Of a stretch of DNA of 64,000 bases, positions 56,534 to 64,000 are shown piece by piece (the stretch's first letter is position 1; each line of letters starts with the position of its first letter). Made by a program: the position numbers and the translations under genes. The DNA comes from Lunatimonas lonarensis. Lineage in GTDB: Bacteria > Bacteroidota > Bacteroidia > Cytophagales > Cyclobacteriaceae. The stretch lies in the NCBI RefSeq assembly GCF_000390185.1, contig NZ_AQHR01000070.1:1-64000 (forward strand). The letters run 5' to 3'. The notes under the pieces were generated by a model that saw only the letters and a program-made list of their open reading frames with translations, did no database searches and had not been told where the DNA came from.

Positions 56534-57835
56534 ATGAACATTTTATTGATCGGCAGTGGTGGCAGAGAAAACACCTTTGCTTGGAAGATTGCGCAAAGCC
56601 CGCTTTGCAAAAAACTTTACATAGCTCCGGGAAATGCCGGGACATCTGCTTTTGGAGAAAATATTGCCATTAACGTTACGGACTTTGCCGGCATGCAGGA
56701 TTTCTGCGTGAGTCATCGTATTGATCTGCTGGTGGTAGGCCCAGAGGAACCACTGGTTAAAGGTCTAAGGGACCGATTTCAGGAAGATGACCGTACCCGC
56801 CATATAGGCATCGTTGGGCCAGGTAGCGATGGGGCTGAACTGGAAGGAAGCAAGGATTTTTCGAAAAAATTCATGAAAAAATACGGCGTCCCAACCGCCG
56901 GCTATGAAACCTTCACCAAAGAAACCGCATCGGAGGGCATATCCTATATACATAAGCAGCCACTGCCTATTGTGCTAAAGGCCGATGGGTTGGCTGCAGG
57001 AAAGGGGGTATTGATTTGTCCAAGCCATGAGGAGGCTGAACGGGAATTCAAAGCCATGCTTTTGGATGAAAAATTCGGAGCGGCTTCCCGAAAAGTGGTT
57101 ATTGAAGAATTTCTAACCGGGATAGAGCTGTCTGTTTTTGTGGCACTGGATGGCTCGGATTTTGTAATCCTTCCGGAAGCGAAAGATTACAAGCGGATTG
57201 GCGATGGTGACTCCGGCCCCAATACCGGAGGGATGGGGGCCGTCAGTCCGGTGCCATTTGCCGATGAAGCGTTTATGGCCAAAGTATCCCAGCGAATCGT
57301 CGAGCCAACACTTTCCGGGCTTAAGCAGGAAGGCATCGATTACAAAGGTTTCATCTTCATTGGACTGATGAACCAGGATGGCGAACCCTTCGTGATCGAA
57401 TACAATGTGCGCATGGGTGACCCGGAGACACAGGCTGTGTTGCCAAGGATCAAAAGTGACTTCGTCGCGTTGCTGCATGGGATCGCCAACCAAGAACTGA
57501 AAAACTACAGCCTCGAACTCGAAGACTTCATTACCACCACTGTGGTGATGGTTGCCGGTGGCTACCCCGGAAGCTACGAAAAAGACAAGGAAATTACTGG
57601 CTTGGAACCGGATGGCAAAAACAATGCACTTGTTTTTCACGCAGGCACCGCCGTAATCGAATCAGGCGCCGTGGTCACCCAGGGCGGACGGGTGCTCGGC
57701 ATAACGGGCAAAGGCGCAACGCTGGAGGAAGCACTGGATTCCGCCTATACCCGTGTCCGGCAGATATCCTGGGAGGGCGTAAATTTCCGAAAGGATATAG
57801 GCCAAGACATTCTCCATTGGAATGGGAATGACTAA
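56534..57835 (+). CDS. purD: Phosphoribosylamine-glycine ligase (GAR synthetase)
   Basis: A 433-residue ATP-grasp enzyme, second step of de novo purine synthesis. NILLIGSGGRENTFAWKIAQ opens it; LKADGLAAGKGVLIC near residue 148, TGGMGAVSPVP near 233 and EYNVRMGDPETQAVLPRI near 284 are the ATP-grasp and signature segments. Length is normal. It follows recQ by 11 nt and is followed by ricT after 38 nt. Confidence 0.97.
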   Translation: MNILLIGSGGRENTFAWKIAQSPLCKKLYIAPGNAGTSAFGENIAINVTDFAGMQDFCVSHRIDLLVVGPEEPLVKGLRDRFQEDDRTRHIGIVGPGSDGAELEGSKDFSKKFMKKYGVPTAGYETFTKETASEGISYIHKQPLPIVLKADGLAAGKGVLICPSHEEAEREFKAMLLDEKFGAASRKVVIEEFLTGIELSVFVALDGSDFVILPEAKDYKRIGDGDSGPNTGGMGAVSPVPFADEAFMAKVSQRIVEPTLSGLKQEGIDYKGFIFIGLMNQDGEPFVIEYNVRMGDPETQAVLPRIKSDFVALLHGIANQELKNYSLELEDFITTTVVMVAGGYPGSYEKDKEITGLEPDGKNNALVFHAGTAVIESGAVVTQGGRVLGITGKGATLEEALDSAYTRVRQISWEGVNFRKDIGQDILHWNGND

Positions 57836-57873
57836 TTTACTATCAACGAAAAAAACTCCTAAAACATAGCTAT

Positions 57874-59247
57874 ATGGCAGGATGTAGTAGCTGCTCTACC
57901 GGAACTGAAAAAGTTGGAGGTTGTCAAAACAACGGCACCTGCGGCACGAGCGAGTGCAATAAAATGAATTCATTCGATTGGCTGTCCCACATGGGATTGC
58001 CCGAGGTCGATAGGTTTGATATTGTCGAGGTGAAATTTAAAGGTGGGAGAAAAGAATACTTCCGCAACGTGGATTACCTGCATTTGACAACCGGGGATCC
58101 GGTAGTGGTTGACGTGCCCAATGGACACCACATCGGTTTTGTCTCGCTGCAGGGGGAGCTGGTTCGATTGCAGATGCAGAAAAGAAAGGTAAAAAACGAC
58201 GATAACATTCTACGAATCTACCGGGTAGCAAATCAAAAAGACCTGGATAAATGGCAAGAAGCGAAGAACCGGGAGCTTCCCACCTTGTACCGAAGTAAGC
58301 AGATCATCGATGAGCTAGGGCTGAAGATGAAGCTTTCAGATGTAGAATACCAGTCGGACAATTCAAAGGCAACCTTTTATTACTCGGCAGATGACCGGGT
58401 GGATTTTAGGGAACTTATCAAGATGCTTGCCGCGGAATTTAAAATCAGGGTAGAAATGCGGCAAATCAGCCTGCGTCAGGAGGCCGGCAGGTTGGGGGGT
58501 ATTGGTGTTTGCGGACGGGAACTGTGCTGCTCCACTTGGATCCATGATTTCAAAAGTGTCACCACCTCTGCCGCCCGGTACCAAAACCTGTCCCTAAACC
58601 CCAGCAAGCTGTCCGGACAGTGCGGTAGGTTGAAGTGTTGTCTCAACTATGAATTGGACAGCTACATGAGTGCACTGAAGGACATCCCCCAAGTAGACAA
58701 ACCGCTGCTTACGGAGTCTGGAAACGCCAAACTTCAGAAAACCGACATTTTCCGAAAATTGATGTGGTTCAGCTACAACGATGACAACAACTGGCATTCC
58801 ATAGATTGCGAACGGGTAGCTGTTATCCTGGAAATGAATTCCCAAGGGAAAATCCCCTTCAACCTGAAACAGGATACGGCTACCGAAAACGGCGATGTGT
58901 TCGAAAACTCGAACAAAGACCTTGAAATGCTGGACAAAAAATTCAGCCAAGCCAAAAAGAAGAAAAAACGAAAACCCAAGAAACCGGAAACAGGCGAAAA
59001 AAATACCGCTTCAACTGCTGCCCCGACATTGGACCAATCAGCCAATACGGAGCGTCCCGCCCGGTCTAAAAGGCCAAACCGAAACCAGCGAAGACCCAAA
59101 CCCGGTACGCAGCCGACCGCGTCTGGTTCTACCCCGCCAGTCACACCTACGGAAGGTGGAGAAGCGCGCAGAAAAAAAAGGCGGAACAACCAGAACCGTA
59201 GAAAGGGAAATCCCGGTTCACAAAACAATACCGGGCCGAATGAGTAG
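57874..59247 (+). CDS. ricT: RicT/YaaT-like PSP1 domain protein
   Basis: A 457-residue protein. The N-terminus has a Cys-rich start (CSSCSTG, CQNNGTCGTSEC). The PSP1/RicT core holds two conserved cysteine clusters, C213-GREL-CC219 and C250-GRLK-CC256. In Bacillus RicT binds iron-sulfur clusters with RicA and RicF and helps RNase Y process mRNA; whether RicA and RicF exist here is unknown. The C-terminal ~110 residues are disordered, lysine/arginine/proline-rich, unlike Firmicutes homologues. The end overlaps gldH by 8 nt. Confidence 0.85.
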   Translation: MAGCSSCSTGTEKVGGCQNNGTCGTSECNKMNSFDWLSHMGLPEVDRFDIVEVKFKGGRKEYFRNVDYLHLTTGDPVVVDVPNGHHIGFVSLQGELVRLQMQKRKVKNDDNILRIYRVANQKDLDKWQEAKNRELPTLYRSKQIIDELGLKMKLSDVEYQSDNSKATFYYSADDRVDFRELIKMLAAEFKIRVEMRQISLRQEAGRLGGIGVCGRELCCSTWIHDFKSVTTSAARYQNLSLNPSKLSGQCGRLKCCLNYELDSYMSALKDIPQVDKPLLTESGNAKLQKTDIFRKLMWFSYNDDNNWHSIDCERVAVILEMNSQGKIPFNLKQDTATENGDVFENSNKDLEMLDKKFSQAKKKKKRKPKKPETGEKNTASTAAPTLDQSANTERPARSKRPNRNQRRPKPGTQPTASGSTPPVTPTEGGEARRKKRRNNQNRRKGNPGSQNNTGPNE

Positions 59248-59719
59248 CTCAATGCGGACACTACTTGGTATTTTGCTGGCGCAGGTTGTCATCTTCGGGT
59301 GTGATTCCAACAGGCTTTTTGAAGCTTATCACGACTTCGAAAGCCCCCAATGGCACGTGGAAGACTCCGTATCCTTTGAAATCAGCGGGCAGACAAATAC
59401 CCCTTTCCGCAACGTGCTCGCTATTCGGTACACCGATCGATACGAATACCACAACTTGTTTGTCAAAATGGTGGTAAGAGACAGCACGGATCAAGTCTTA
59501 AAGGACACCCTCCTTCACATCAATCTGTTCGACCCGAAAACCGGCAAGCCACTGGGAAAAGGCTATGGAAATAGGTTTACGAAGTACGACACCTTACCCG
59601 GAGGTATACCTGAACTGTCCAAAATCAAAAAAATCCAGTTTCAACAGTACATGAGGAAGGACTACATAGAGGGCATCGAATCCCTGGGACTGAAACTAAT
59701 TCAAACCACTGAATATTAA
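59240..59719 (+). CDS. gldH: Gliding motility lipoprotein GldH
   Basis: A 159-residue lipoprotein needed for gliding in Flavobacterium. The signal peptide ends VVIFGC, whose cysteine is the lipidation site; the mature part starts with DSNRLFEAYHDFESPQWHVE and contains NLFVKMVVRDSTDQVL and GGIPELSKIKKIQFQQYMR, all typical of GldH. Two starts are possible (59240 and 59252); both keep the signal. The first lies in the end of ricT, giving an 8-nt overlap. A ricT-gldH pairing is common in Bacteroidota as I recall (not checked). Confidence 0.88.
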   Translation: MSSSMRTLLGILLAQVVIFGCDSNRLFEAYHDFESPQWHVEDSVSFEISGQTNTPFRNVLAIRYTDRYEYHNLFVKMVVRDSTDQVLKDTLLHINLFDPKTGKPLGKGYGNRFTKYDTLPGGIPELSKIKKIQFQQYMRKDYIEGIESLGLKLIQTTEY

Positions 59720-59746
59720 TTACTTATTGAATTAGACCAACCGGAT

Positions 59747-62700
59747 TCACTTCGCGGATAATTTGGTTTGCAACATATCCTCCCGATCCATCCAATACTG
59801 TCGACTGAAAAGGAAAATTAGATTCCAGTTTTTTGCCCGTAACAAGCGGGGGTGGTACACGAGGGATTCCTTTGATCCGGTAGCATCGAAAAAACGCTGA
59901 TCATCGGTAAGTACGGCTGCCTGCACCCTCCCATTTTCCATTATTTCCAGGTCCATTACCTTTGGGTAGTTGTTTTCTTGCGCCAAGTGGCTGCCATAAA
60001 TGCCTTTTAGCCTATCCTTTAACGCCCAATCTGCGGAAAACCTGGGCGATTCAACCGGAGTTATGGTTACTTCGCCTGTCCTACAATAGGTCTCTACAAA
60101 GAGAAGGTAATCCCGTAAGAGACGTATACCTCTATTCGTCAGGTGGGAATCCCGGAAATCGCCGGCCCCTATGCTGGTAATGAGAACGACTTGCTTTTTG
60201 GCACGGGTGATGGCTACGTTCAGCCGGTTTTCACCTCCCTGTCTGGCCAGCAGACCAAAATTTGCTGTAAAATACCCACTCGCATTCTCCGCGTAACCCA
60301 CCGAAAATACCACGTGATCAAACTCGTCTCCTTGCACGTTTTCGATGTTTCTAACCGACACCCGCTCATCCAGCAATTGGTTTTCCTCCAGCAACTCCAG
60401 AATAAGCACCATCTGAAAATAATTGAAGGTAATGACGCCGATACGGTCGGAAGGATTTTCGAGGAGCAGGCTTCTCACCTGTACGATCACCTCTTCGGCT
60501 TCGATTCGGTTGCGCTGATTTTGCCAAATCCCCTGGCATCGAACAAGCCGAAAAGGAGCGAAGGGCATGTTAAGTGACTCCATATCGGGAATCATGGCAA
60601 GCTTGTCGTCGTAAAACTCCCGATTGGAGAAATGGATAAGGGGAAGGTACCGGCTTCTGTAATGCGTAGTCAACCAGTGTACCGGAAAATACCGCTCGGC
60701 CATCTCCAGAAGGGAGTCCAGCTTCAGTTCTGGAACGTCCTCTTCGGATTCCAAGCGAACTTTATATAAATCAATGGGCTGCAGTTGCATCCTGTCACCG
60801 GCAACGACTACTTGCCTGCCCCGCAACATGGCAGGCAAGGCCCGTTCAAAATAGCACTGCGATGCTTCGTCAAAGATAACCAGGTCGAAATAGGCCTTCA
60901 TCGGGAAAATGGCCGAGGCTGTCTCCGGAGAAGTCAGCCAACAGGGCAGCAACTTGAAAAGCTCTTCGTGGTAGCTCTCCACCAATCGCTTAACTGGCCA
61001 CACGGACTTTTTTTTGGTAACCTGATGGTTTAGATCGCGGTACGTGATCAGGTTGTTCAATCGATTGTATTCCAACTCCCTACATACCTCCTCGCGCAAC
61101 CGCAGCTCCACAATAAACTTGGCAATCTTGTCCTTCTCCTCTACAGCCTGCTGAAATGCCTCGATGGCCCCTTTTACCTGTGGGCCTTGGATTTCCTTCA
61201 AGACAGGGAATTTGGTTTCAATATGATCAATCCAGGCCAGTCTCAGGCTATCCACAAAAACCAGTTCCAATTCATCAAGTGAATGGTCCGGAAACGAATC
61301 CACCAATTTTTTCATCAGCTCAAATTGGTCGTGGGGAAGCTGGGTTTTTAATGTATCGTATCGAATCAGCGACTCCACATCTTGGCGAAGGGTACGTAGC
61401 AGAGGCTGGATACGGTCTTGGTCGGGCGTTCCCAGCAGATGTTTAAGCTGCACATCGGAAAAACAGGCCCTCCATTTTGGCACCTGTCTAAGCCCCCATT
61501 CATTTAGCCTGACCAGCTCCTTCAACGTAGAGTAGAAACGTCCGTAACTCGCTTTCGCATGATAGATGTGAGAGGTCAGCACGCCGAGGTCTGCCAGCGC
61601 AAACCGCGCCTTTACTGCCTGCATCGTCAGGTCTATCTCGCTGTCGAACGCATCTTCTTCAAATGGCTTCCGCGGAAGATTCATCCATGGCTTCTGCTGA
61701 AGTAGGGTGTATTGATGGTTTAGATTAAGCCGGCTTTCCAGCCTGGACACCAGTACCCGAATACCTTCTCGATTGGTCTTAAGGTCGTTCAACTCCAGTA
61801 GGCTCAATATATCCCAGAACTTTTTCCGTTCTATCCGAATCTGGATTCTACCCCACCAGGTACCCATTAAGGCTTCCAATTGAATCGCTTTACGCAACAC
61901 GCCCTCCACATCCTCATCCCTGGTATGCCACTCTATTCCCTCATGCTGGAACAGTTTGTGGACCGTATCTGCTTTATTCTCTAGCCATAACAAATCGAAA
62001 TCCGTCTTAGGGTAGTCCACCATGTGCCGTAATCGGTCAAAGACCGGCTGACTCTCCACCAATTGTAATAGCTCACCCAAGCGTTCGCGCTGCTCGAAGG
62101 ACTGGTAGATCAGACTGAAATCAAACTGCTCCCCAAGCAACTCAAACAGATCCTTTTCCGCCGACCGCTTCACCTCAGCTATTTCCTTCATGGTGTATTC
62201 AAACCGGCCAAGGTCTGCCAGTGCAAAGCCCGAGAAGTCCAGCCGGTGGAACCAAAAAGATGAATGGTAATCATACTTACGATAATTGGGATATACAACC
62301 CGAAAAGCGTAAAAAAAATCGGCCAGGTCATCAAAGGTAAAGGATCGGAAGCTGGAACCCAAGCTGACCGTCTGCCTGTTCGGAACAGCCTGCATATACA
62401 GTTCTTTGATGGGCACACCACACTCGACTATGTCGTACAGGGCATCTCGGTACTCGTTGAAGAAATCCCGGTACTTCTCAATCGTGCGGGCATGCTGGCC
62501 AAAGCTTCTTTCAAGCTGAATGGCATTGATTGAACGGTTCAATTCCCGATAATTTTCCAAGGATCCGATCTGATGGGCTATCTTCTTGTAAAGTCCCTTT
62601 CGATCTCCCCGAAAATCATGCACAAGGGCCGAAAAACTGGAGAATCCTTGCTCGGCCAGTCGGCTGTAAACTACGTCCAAGGCTGCCCGCTTTTGTGATA

Positions 62701-63712
62701 CGACCAATACCTTCTTGCCCCGGGATGTAAAATCAGCTACCAAATTGCAGATCAACTGGGATTTGCCCGTGCCGGGAGGACCCTGAACGACACAGGATTC
62801 CCCCTGTTTGACTGCGGTCAGTACCCGTTCCTGCGACGCATCGAGGGGCAAGGTATTGTAAGTGGTATCCTCGCGGACTACATGGGAAGTTCCCTCATCC
62901 CGCCCAAACCGATCTGCGAACAGGTCGTCCAAATTCAAATGGGCTGTTTCCGCAATCAGGAAGGCGTAGTCATCCATCAGAAAGGAACTCTTCTGTGAAA
63001 ACTGCCCGAGCACGGCGTAGGGCTGTAACTTGAGCAGGCCTGTGTGGAAAATCCCATCAAAATACGAGCGGGACTCCTCCGGAAATATCTCCAACCTATC
63101 CTGATAAATCTCCCGGTTAAAATTCAGCACCAACTGCTTATGCAGGTGATGATACAAATCCGTGCGAAACCCTCTGGGATCTTTGGAGAAATCCTCCAAG
63201 GGCTGATCCAGCCAGTCCTTGTCCATGACTTTGCCTTCCGCTTGACCGTAGGCCAGCAAAAAGGAGGGATTAATGAAAGGCTGCTCTCCGATATGCTTTT
63301 GCATATACCAAACATTGTCTTCCAAAACGAGGGTTACCGGAAAGAAAATCAAGGGACAGCGTACCAGTTGCCCGTTCGAAAATTTCCCCTCCACAAAAGG
63401 CCAACCCACAAATAGGCTGCGCTCCCCACTCTCCTCCTCCAAAAACCTTACCTGGTGAAACAACCGCTTAAGCTTCTGGGAAAGCACGTTTACATTTTTG
63501 TCCCTGGCATCTATCCCCTGAATCAAAGGGATGCGCCGTTTGCGCCCAAGGAGCTCAGTGATGTAGTAAAAGGCCGGATGGTTGTTCAAAAAATGAAAAT
63601 CCTTTAAATCGATCATTTGCTGCTGCACCAGCTTGGGCAAAAAAATGGACCGGTTGTTTGAGGATAAGTCAACCAATCTGTTTTTATATACCTGGAAAAT
63701 ATCCTGCAGCAT
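59747..63712 (-). CDS. Large SF1 helicase-like protein (DUF4011/AAA-type)
   Basis: A 1321-residue cytosolic protein. The N-terminus (about 5-270, LSSNNRSIFLPK, RSLFVGWPFVEG, LVRCPLIFFPVTL) resembles DUF4011-type regions. Walker A GPPGTGKSQ is near residue 312, a long helical insertion follows (about 380-930), the Walker B DEASQ is near 948 and GDRMQLQPI soon after. A UvrD/Upf1-like second RecA domain has VQGDEFDHVVFSVGYAE, LNVAITRAKK and a ~100-residue tail without the nuclease (DUF559/VSR-like) often fused to this group. It probably unwinds or remodels DNA or RNA; a role in anti-phage defence is possible for this group but not shown. It lies 6 nt behind an SDR gene on the same strand. Confidence 0.75.
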   Translation of the reverse strand: MLQDIFQVYKNRLVDLSSNNRSIFLPKLVQQQMIDLKDFHFLNNHPAFYYITELLGRKRRIPLIQGIDARDKNVNVLSQKLKRLFHQVRFLEEESGERSLFVGWPFVEGKFSNGQLVRCPLIFFPVTLVLEDNVWYMQKHIGEQPFINPSFLLAYGQAEGKVMDKDWLDQPLEDFSKDPRGFRTDLYHHLHKQLVLNFNREIYQDRLEIFPEESRSYFDGIFHTGLLKLQPYAVLGQFSQKSSFLMDDYAFLIAETAHLNLDDLFADRFGRDEGTSHVVREDTTYNTLPLDASQERVLTAVKQGESCVVQGPPGTGKSQLICNLVADFTSRGKKVLVVSQKRAALDVVYSRLAEQGFSSFSALVHDFRGDRKGLYKKIAHQIGSLENYRELNRSINAIQLERSFGQHARTIEKYRDFFNEYRDALYDIVECGVPIKELYMQAVPNRQTVSLGSSFRSFTFDDLADFFYAFRVVYPNYRKYDYHSSFWFHRLDFSGFALADLGRFEYTMKEIAEVKRSAEKDLFELLGEQFDFSLIYQSFEQRERLGELLQLVESQPVFDRLRHMVDYPKTDFDLLWLENKADTVHKLFQHEGIEWHTRDEDVEGVLRKAIQLEALMGTWWGRIQIRIERKKFWDILSLLELNDLKTNREGIRVLVSRLESRLNLNHQYTLLQQKPWMNLPRKPFEEDAFDSEIDLTMQAVKARFALADLGVLTSHIYHAKASYGRFYSTLKELVRLNEWGLRQVPKWRACFSDVQLKHLLGTPDQDRIQPLLRTLRQDVESLIRYDTLKTQLPHDQFELMKKLVDSFPDHSLDELELVFVDSLRLAWIDHIETKFPVLKEIQGPQVKGAIEAFQQAVEEKDKIAKFIVELRLREEVCRELEYNRLNNLITYRDLNHQVTKKKSVWPVKRLVESYHEELFKLLPCWLTSPETASAIFPMKAYFDLVIFDEASQCYFERALPAMLRGRQVVVAGDRMQLQPIDLYKVRLESEEDVPELKLDSLLEMAERYFPVHWLTTHYRSRYLPLIHFSNREFYDDKLAMIPDMESLNMPFAPFRLVRCQGIWQNQRNRIEAEEVIVQVRSLLLENPSDRIGVITFNYFQMVLILELLEENQLLDERVSVRNIENVQGDEFDHVVFSVGYAENASGYFTANFGLLARQGGENRLNVAITRAKKQVVLITSIGAGDFRDSHLTNRGIRLLRDYLLFVETYCRTGEVTITPVESPRFSADWALKDRLKGIYGSHLAQENNYPKVMDLEIMENGRVQAAVLTDDQRFFDATGSKESLVYHPRLLRAKNWNLIFLFSRQYWMDREDMLQTKLSAK

Positions 63713-63718
63713 GTTGCT

Positions 63719-64000
63719 CTATTTAAAGGGAGAGTCCTTTTCTTTTGCCATGTGGTTGTAGACGATGGTATCCATAATGCCCGGAACCCACTTGTTCAAG
63801 AAATTGGCCAACTTCCCTTGACGGGTAAGTACCAAGTCCCGCTTACGCTTTAGGGTAGCGTATAAGATGGCGTCAGCCACTTCCTCAGCGCTCATCATCC
63901 TGCTTTCATCCCTGGGGGATTCCTGCTGGGACGAACCGTCTGCGGTCAGCGCATTGTTGCGAATATTGGAAGCGGTGAAGCCCGGGCAGGCCACCAGCAC
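63719..64000 (-). CDS. Short-chain dehydrogenase, C-terminal part
   Basis: A 93-residue fragment running off the right edge of the window. It opens with LVACPGFTASNIRNNAL, the segment after the catalytic YxxxK of classical SDRs, and continues with MSAEEVADAILYATLKRKRDLVL and a basic, amphipathic end (NKWVPGIMDTIVYNHMAKE) seen in DHRS7B-like SDRs. The catalytic part and start codon are outside the window. Six nt separate it from the helicase start. Confidence 0.85.
   Translation of the reverse strand: MLVACPGFTASNIRNNALTADGSSQQESPRDESRMMSAEEVADAILYATLKRKRDLVLTRQGKLANFLNKWVPGIMDTIVYNHMAKEKDSPFK

Noticed and set aside
58895-59239. Long N-terminal extension of the gldH frame
   Set aside because: It lies in another frame of ricT, is basic low-complexity sequence, and would bury the lipoprotein signal peptide.

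Overview
The window is a gene-dense stretch (about 48 protein genes, no rRNA, tRNA or CRISPR seen) of a chromosome from a Bacteroidota member, most likely order Cytophagales (Cyclobacteriaceae-like; this placement is inference). The evidence is a PorP/SprF-family protein beside a giant secreted protein with a type-B type IX secretion (T9SS) sorting domain, the gliding lipoprotein GldH, a GWxTD-domain protein, a DUF2723/GT117 membrane protein, RicT-type PSP1 protein, the absence of evident Shine-Dalgarno sequences, and several upstream boxes matching the Bacteroidota -7 consensus TAnnTTTG.

Layout. 206-7287: YaaA, a 1731-residue T9SS cargo protein with a pentapeptide repeat tract, and a divergent PorP/SprF gene. 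7299-13395: M48 CAAX-type protease, PhyH dioxygenase, a phospholipid pair (gpsA overlapping an HX4D acyltransferase), and a polyprenyl diphosphate synthase. 13655-29101: the division and cell wall (dcw) cluster mraZ-rsmH-ftsL-ftsI-murE-mraY-murD-ftsW-murG-murC-ftsQ-ftsA-ftsZ, all on the + strand with many 1-13 nt overlaps, preceded by four GTGG/GTGT boxes spaced exactly 10 bp that look like an MraZ operator. 29098-38543: FMN reductase, purine nucleoside phosphorylase, a tiny basic protein made of 18-residue repeats, an unrecognised exported protein, pgi, an HTTM membrane protein, a PQQ dehydrogenase with an inserted haem c domain and a SixA-like phosphatase. 38520-44641 (all - strand): SDR, MATE exporter, NUDIX hydrolase, Lrp/AsnC regulator, TPR protein and a COG4091-like oxidoreductase with SAF domain. 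45074-59719: GT117 protein with a strong terminator, methyltransferase, GWxTD protein overlapping rlmB, rmuC, a sugar-nucleotide pair (mannose-1-phosphate guanylyltransferase and arabinose-5-phosphate isomerase), recQ, purD, ricT overlapping gldH. 59747-64000: a 1321-residue SF1 helicase-like protein and the C-terminal end of an SDR.

How the parts fit: the central block makes lipid II precursors and the division ring; polyprenyl diphosphate synthase, gpsA and acyltransferase supply lipid carriers and phospholipids; GldH, the PorP-like protein and the large cargo protein belong to the cell-surface secretion and gliding programme; the mannose and arabinose-5-phosphate genes feed surface glycans. 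Most of the window is conserved housekeeping. The least explained parts are the 18-residue-repeat protein with its dyad-rich promoter, the exported glycine-zipper protein next to it, the large helicase-like protein, and several perfect inverted repeats between genes. I do not see a clear undescribed multi-gene system.
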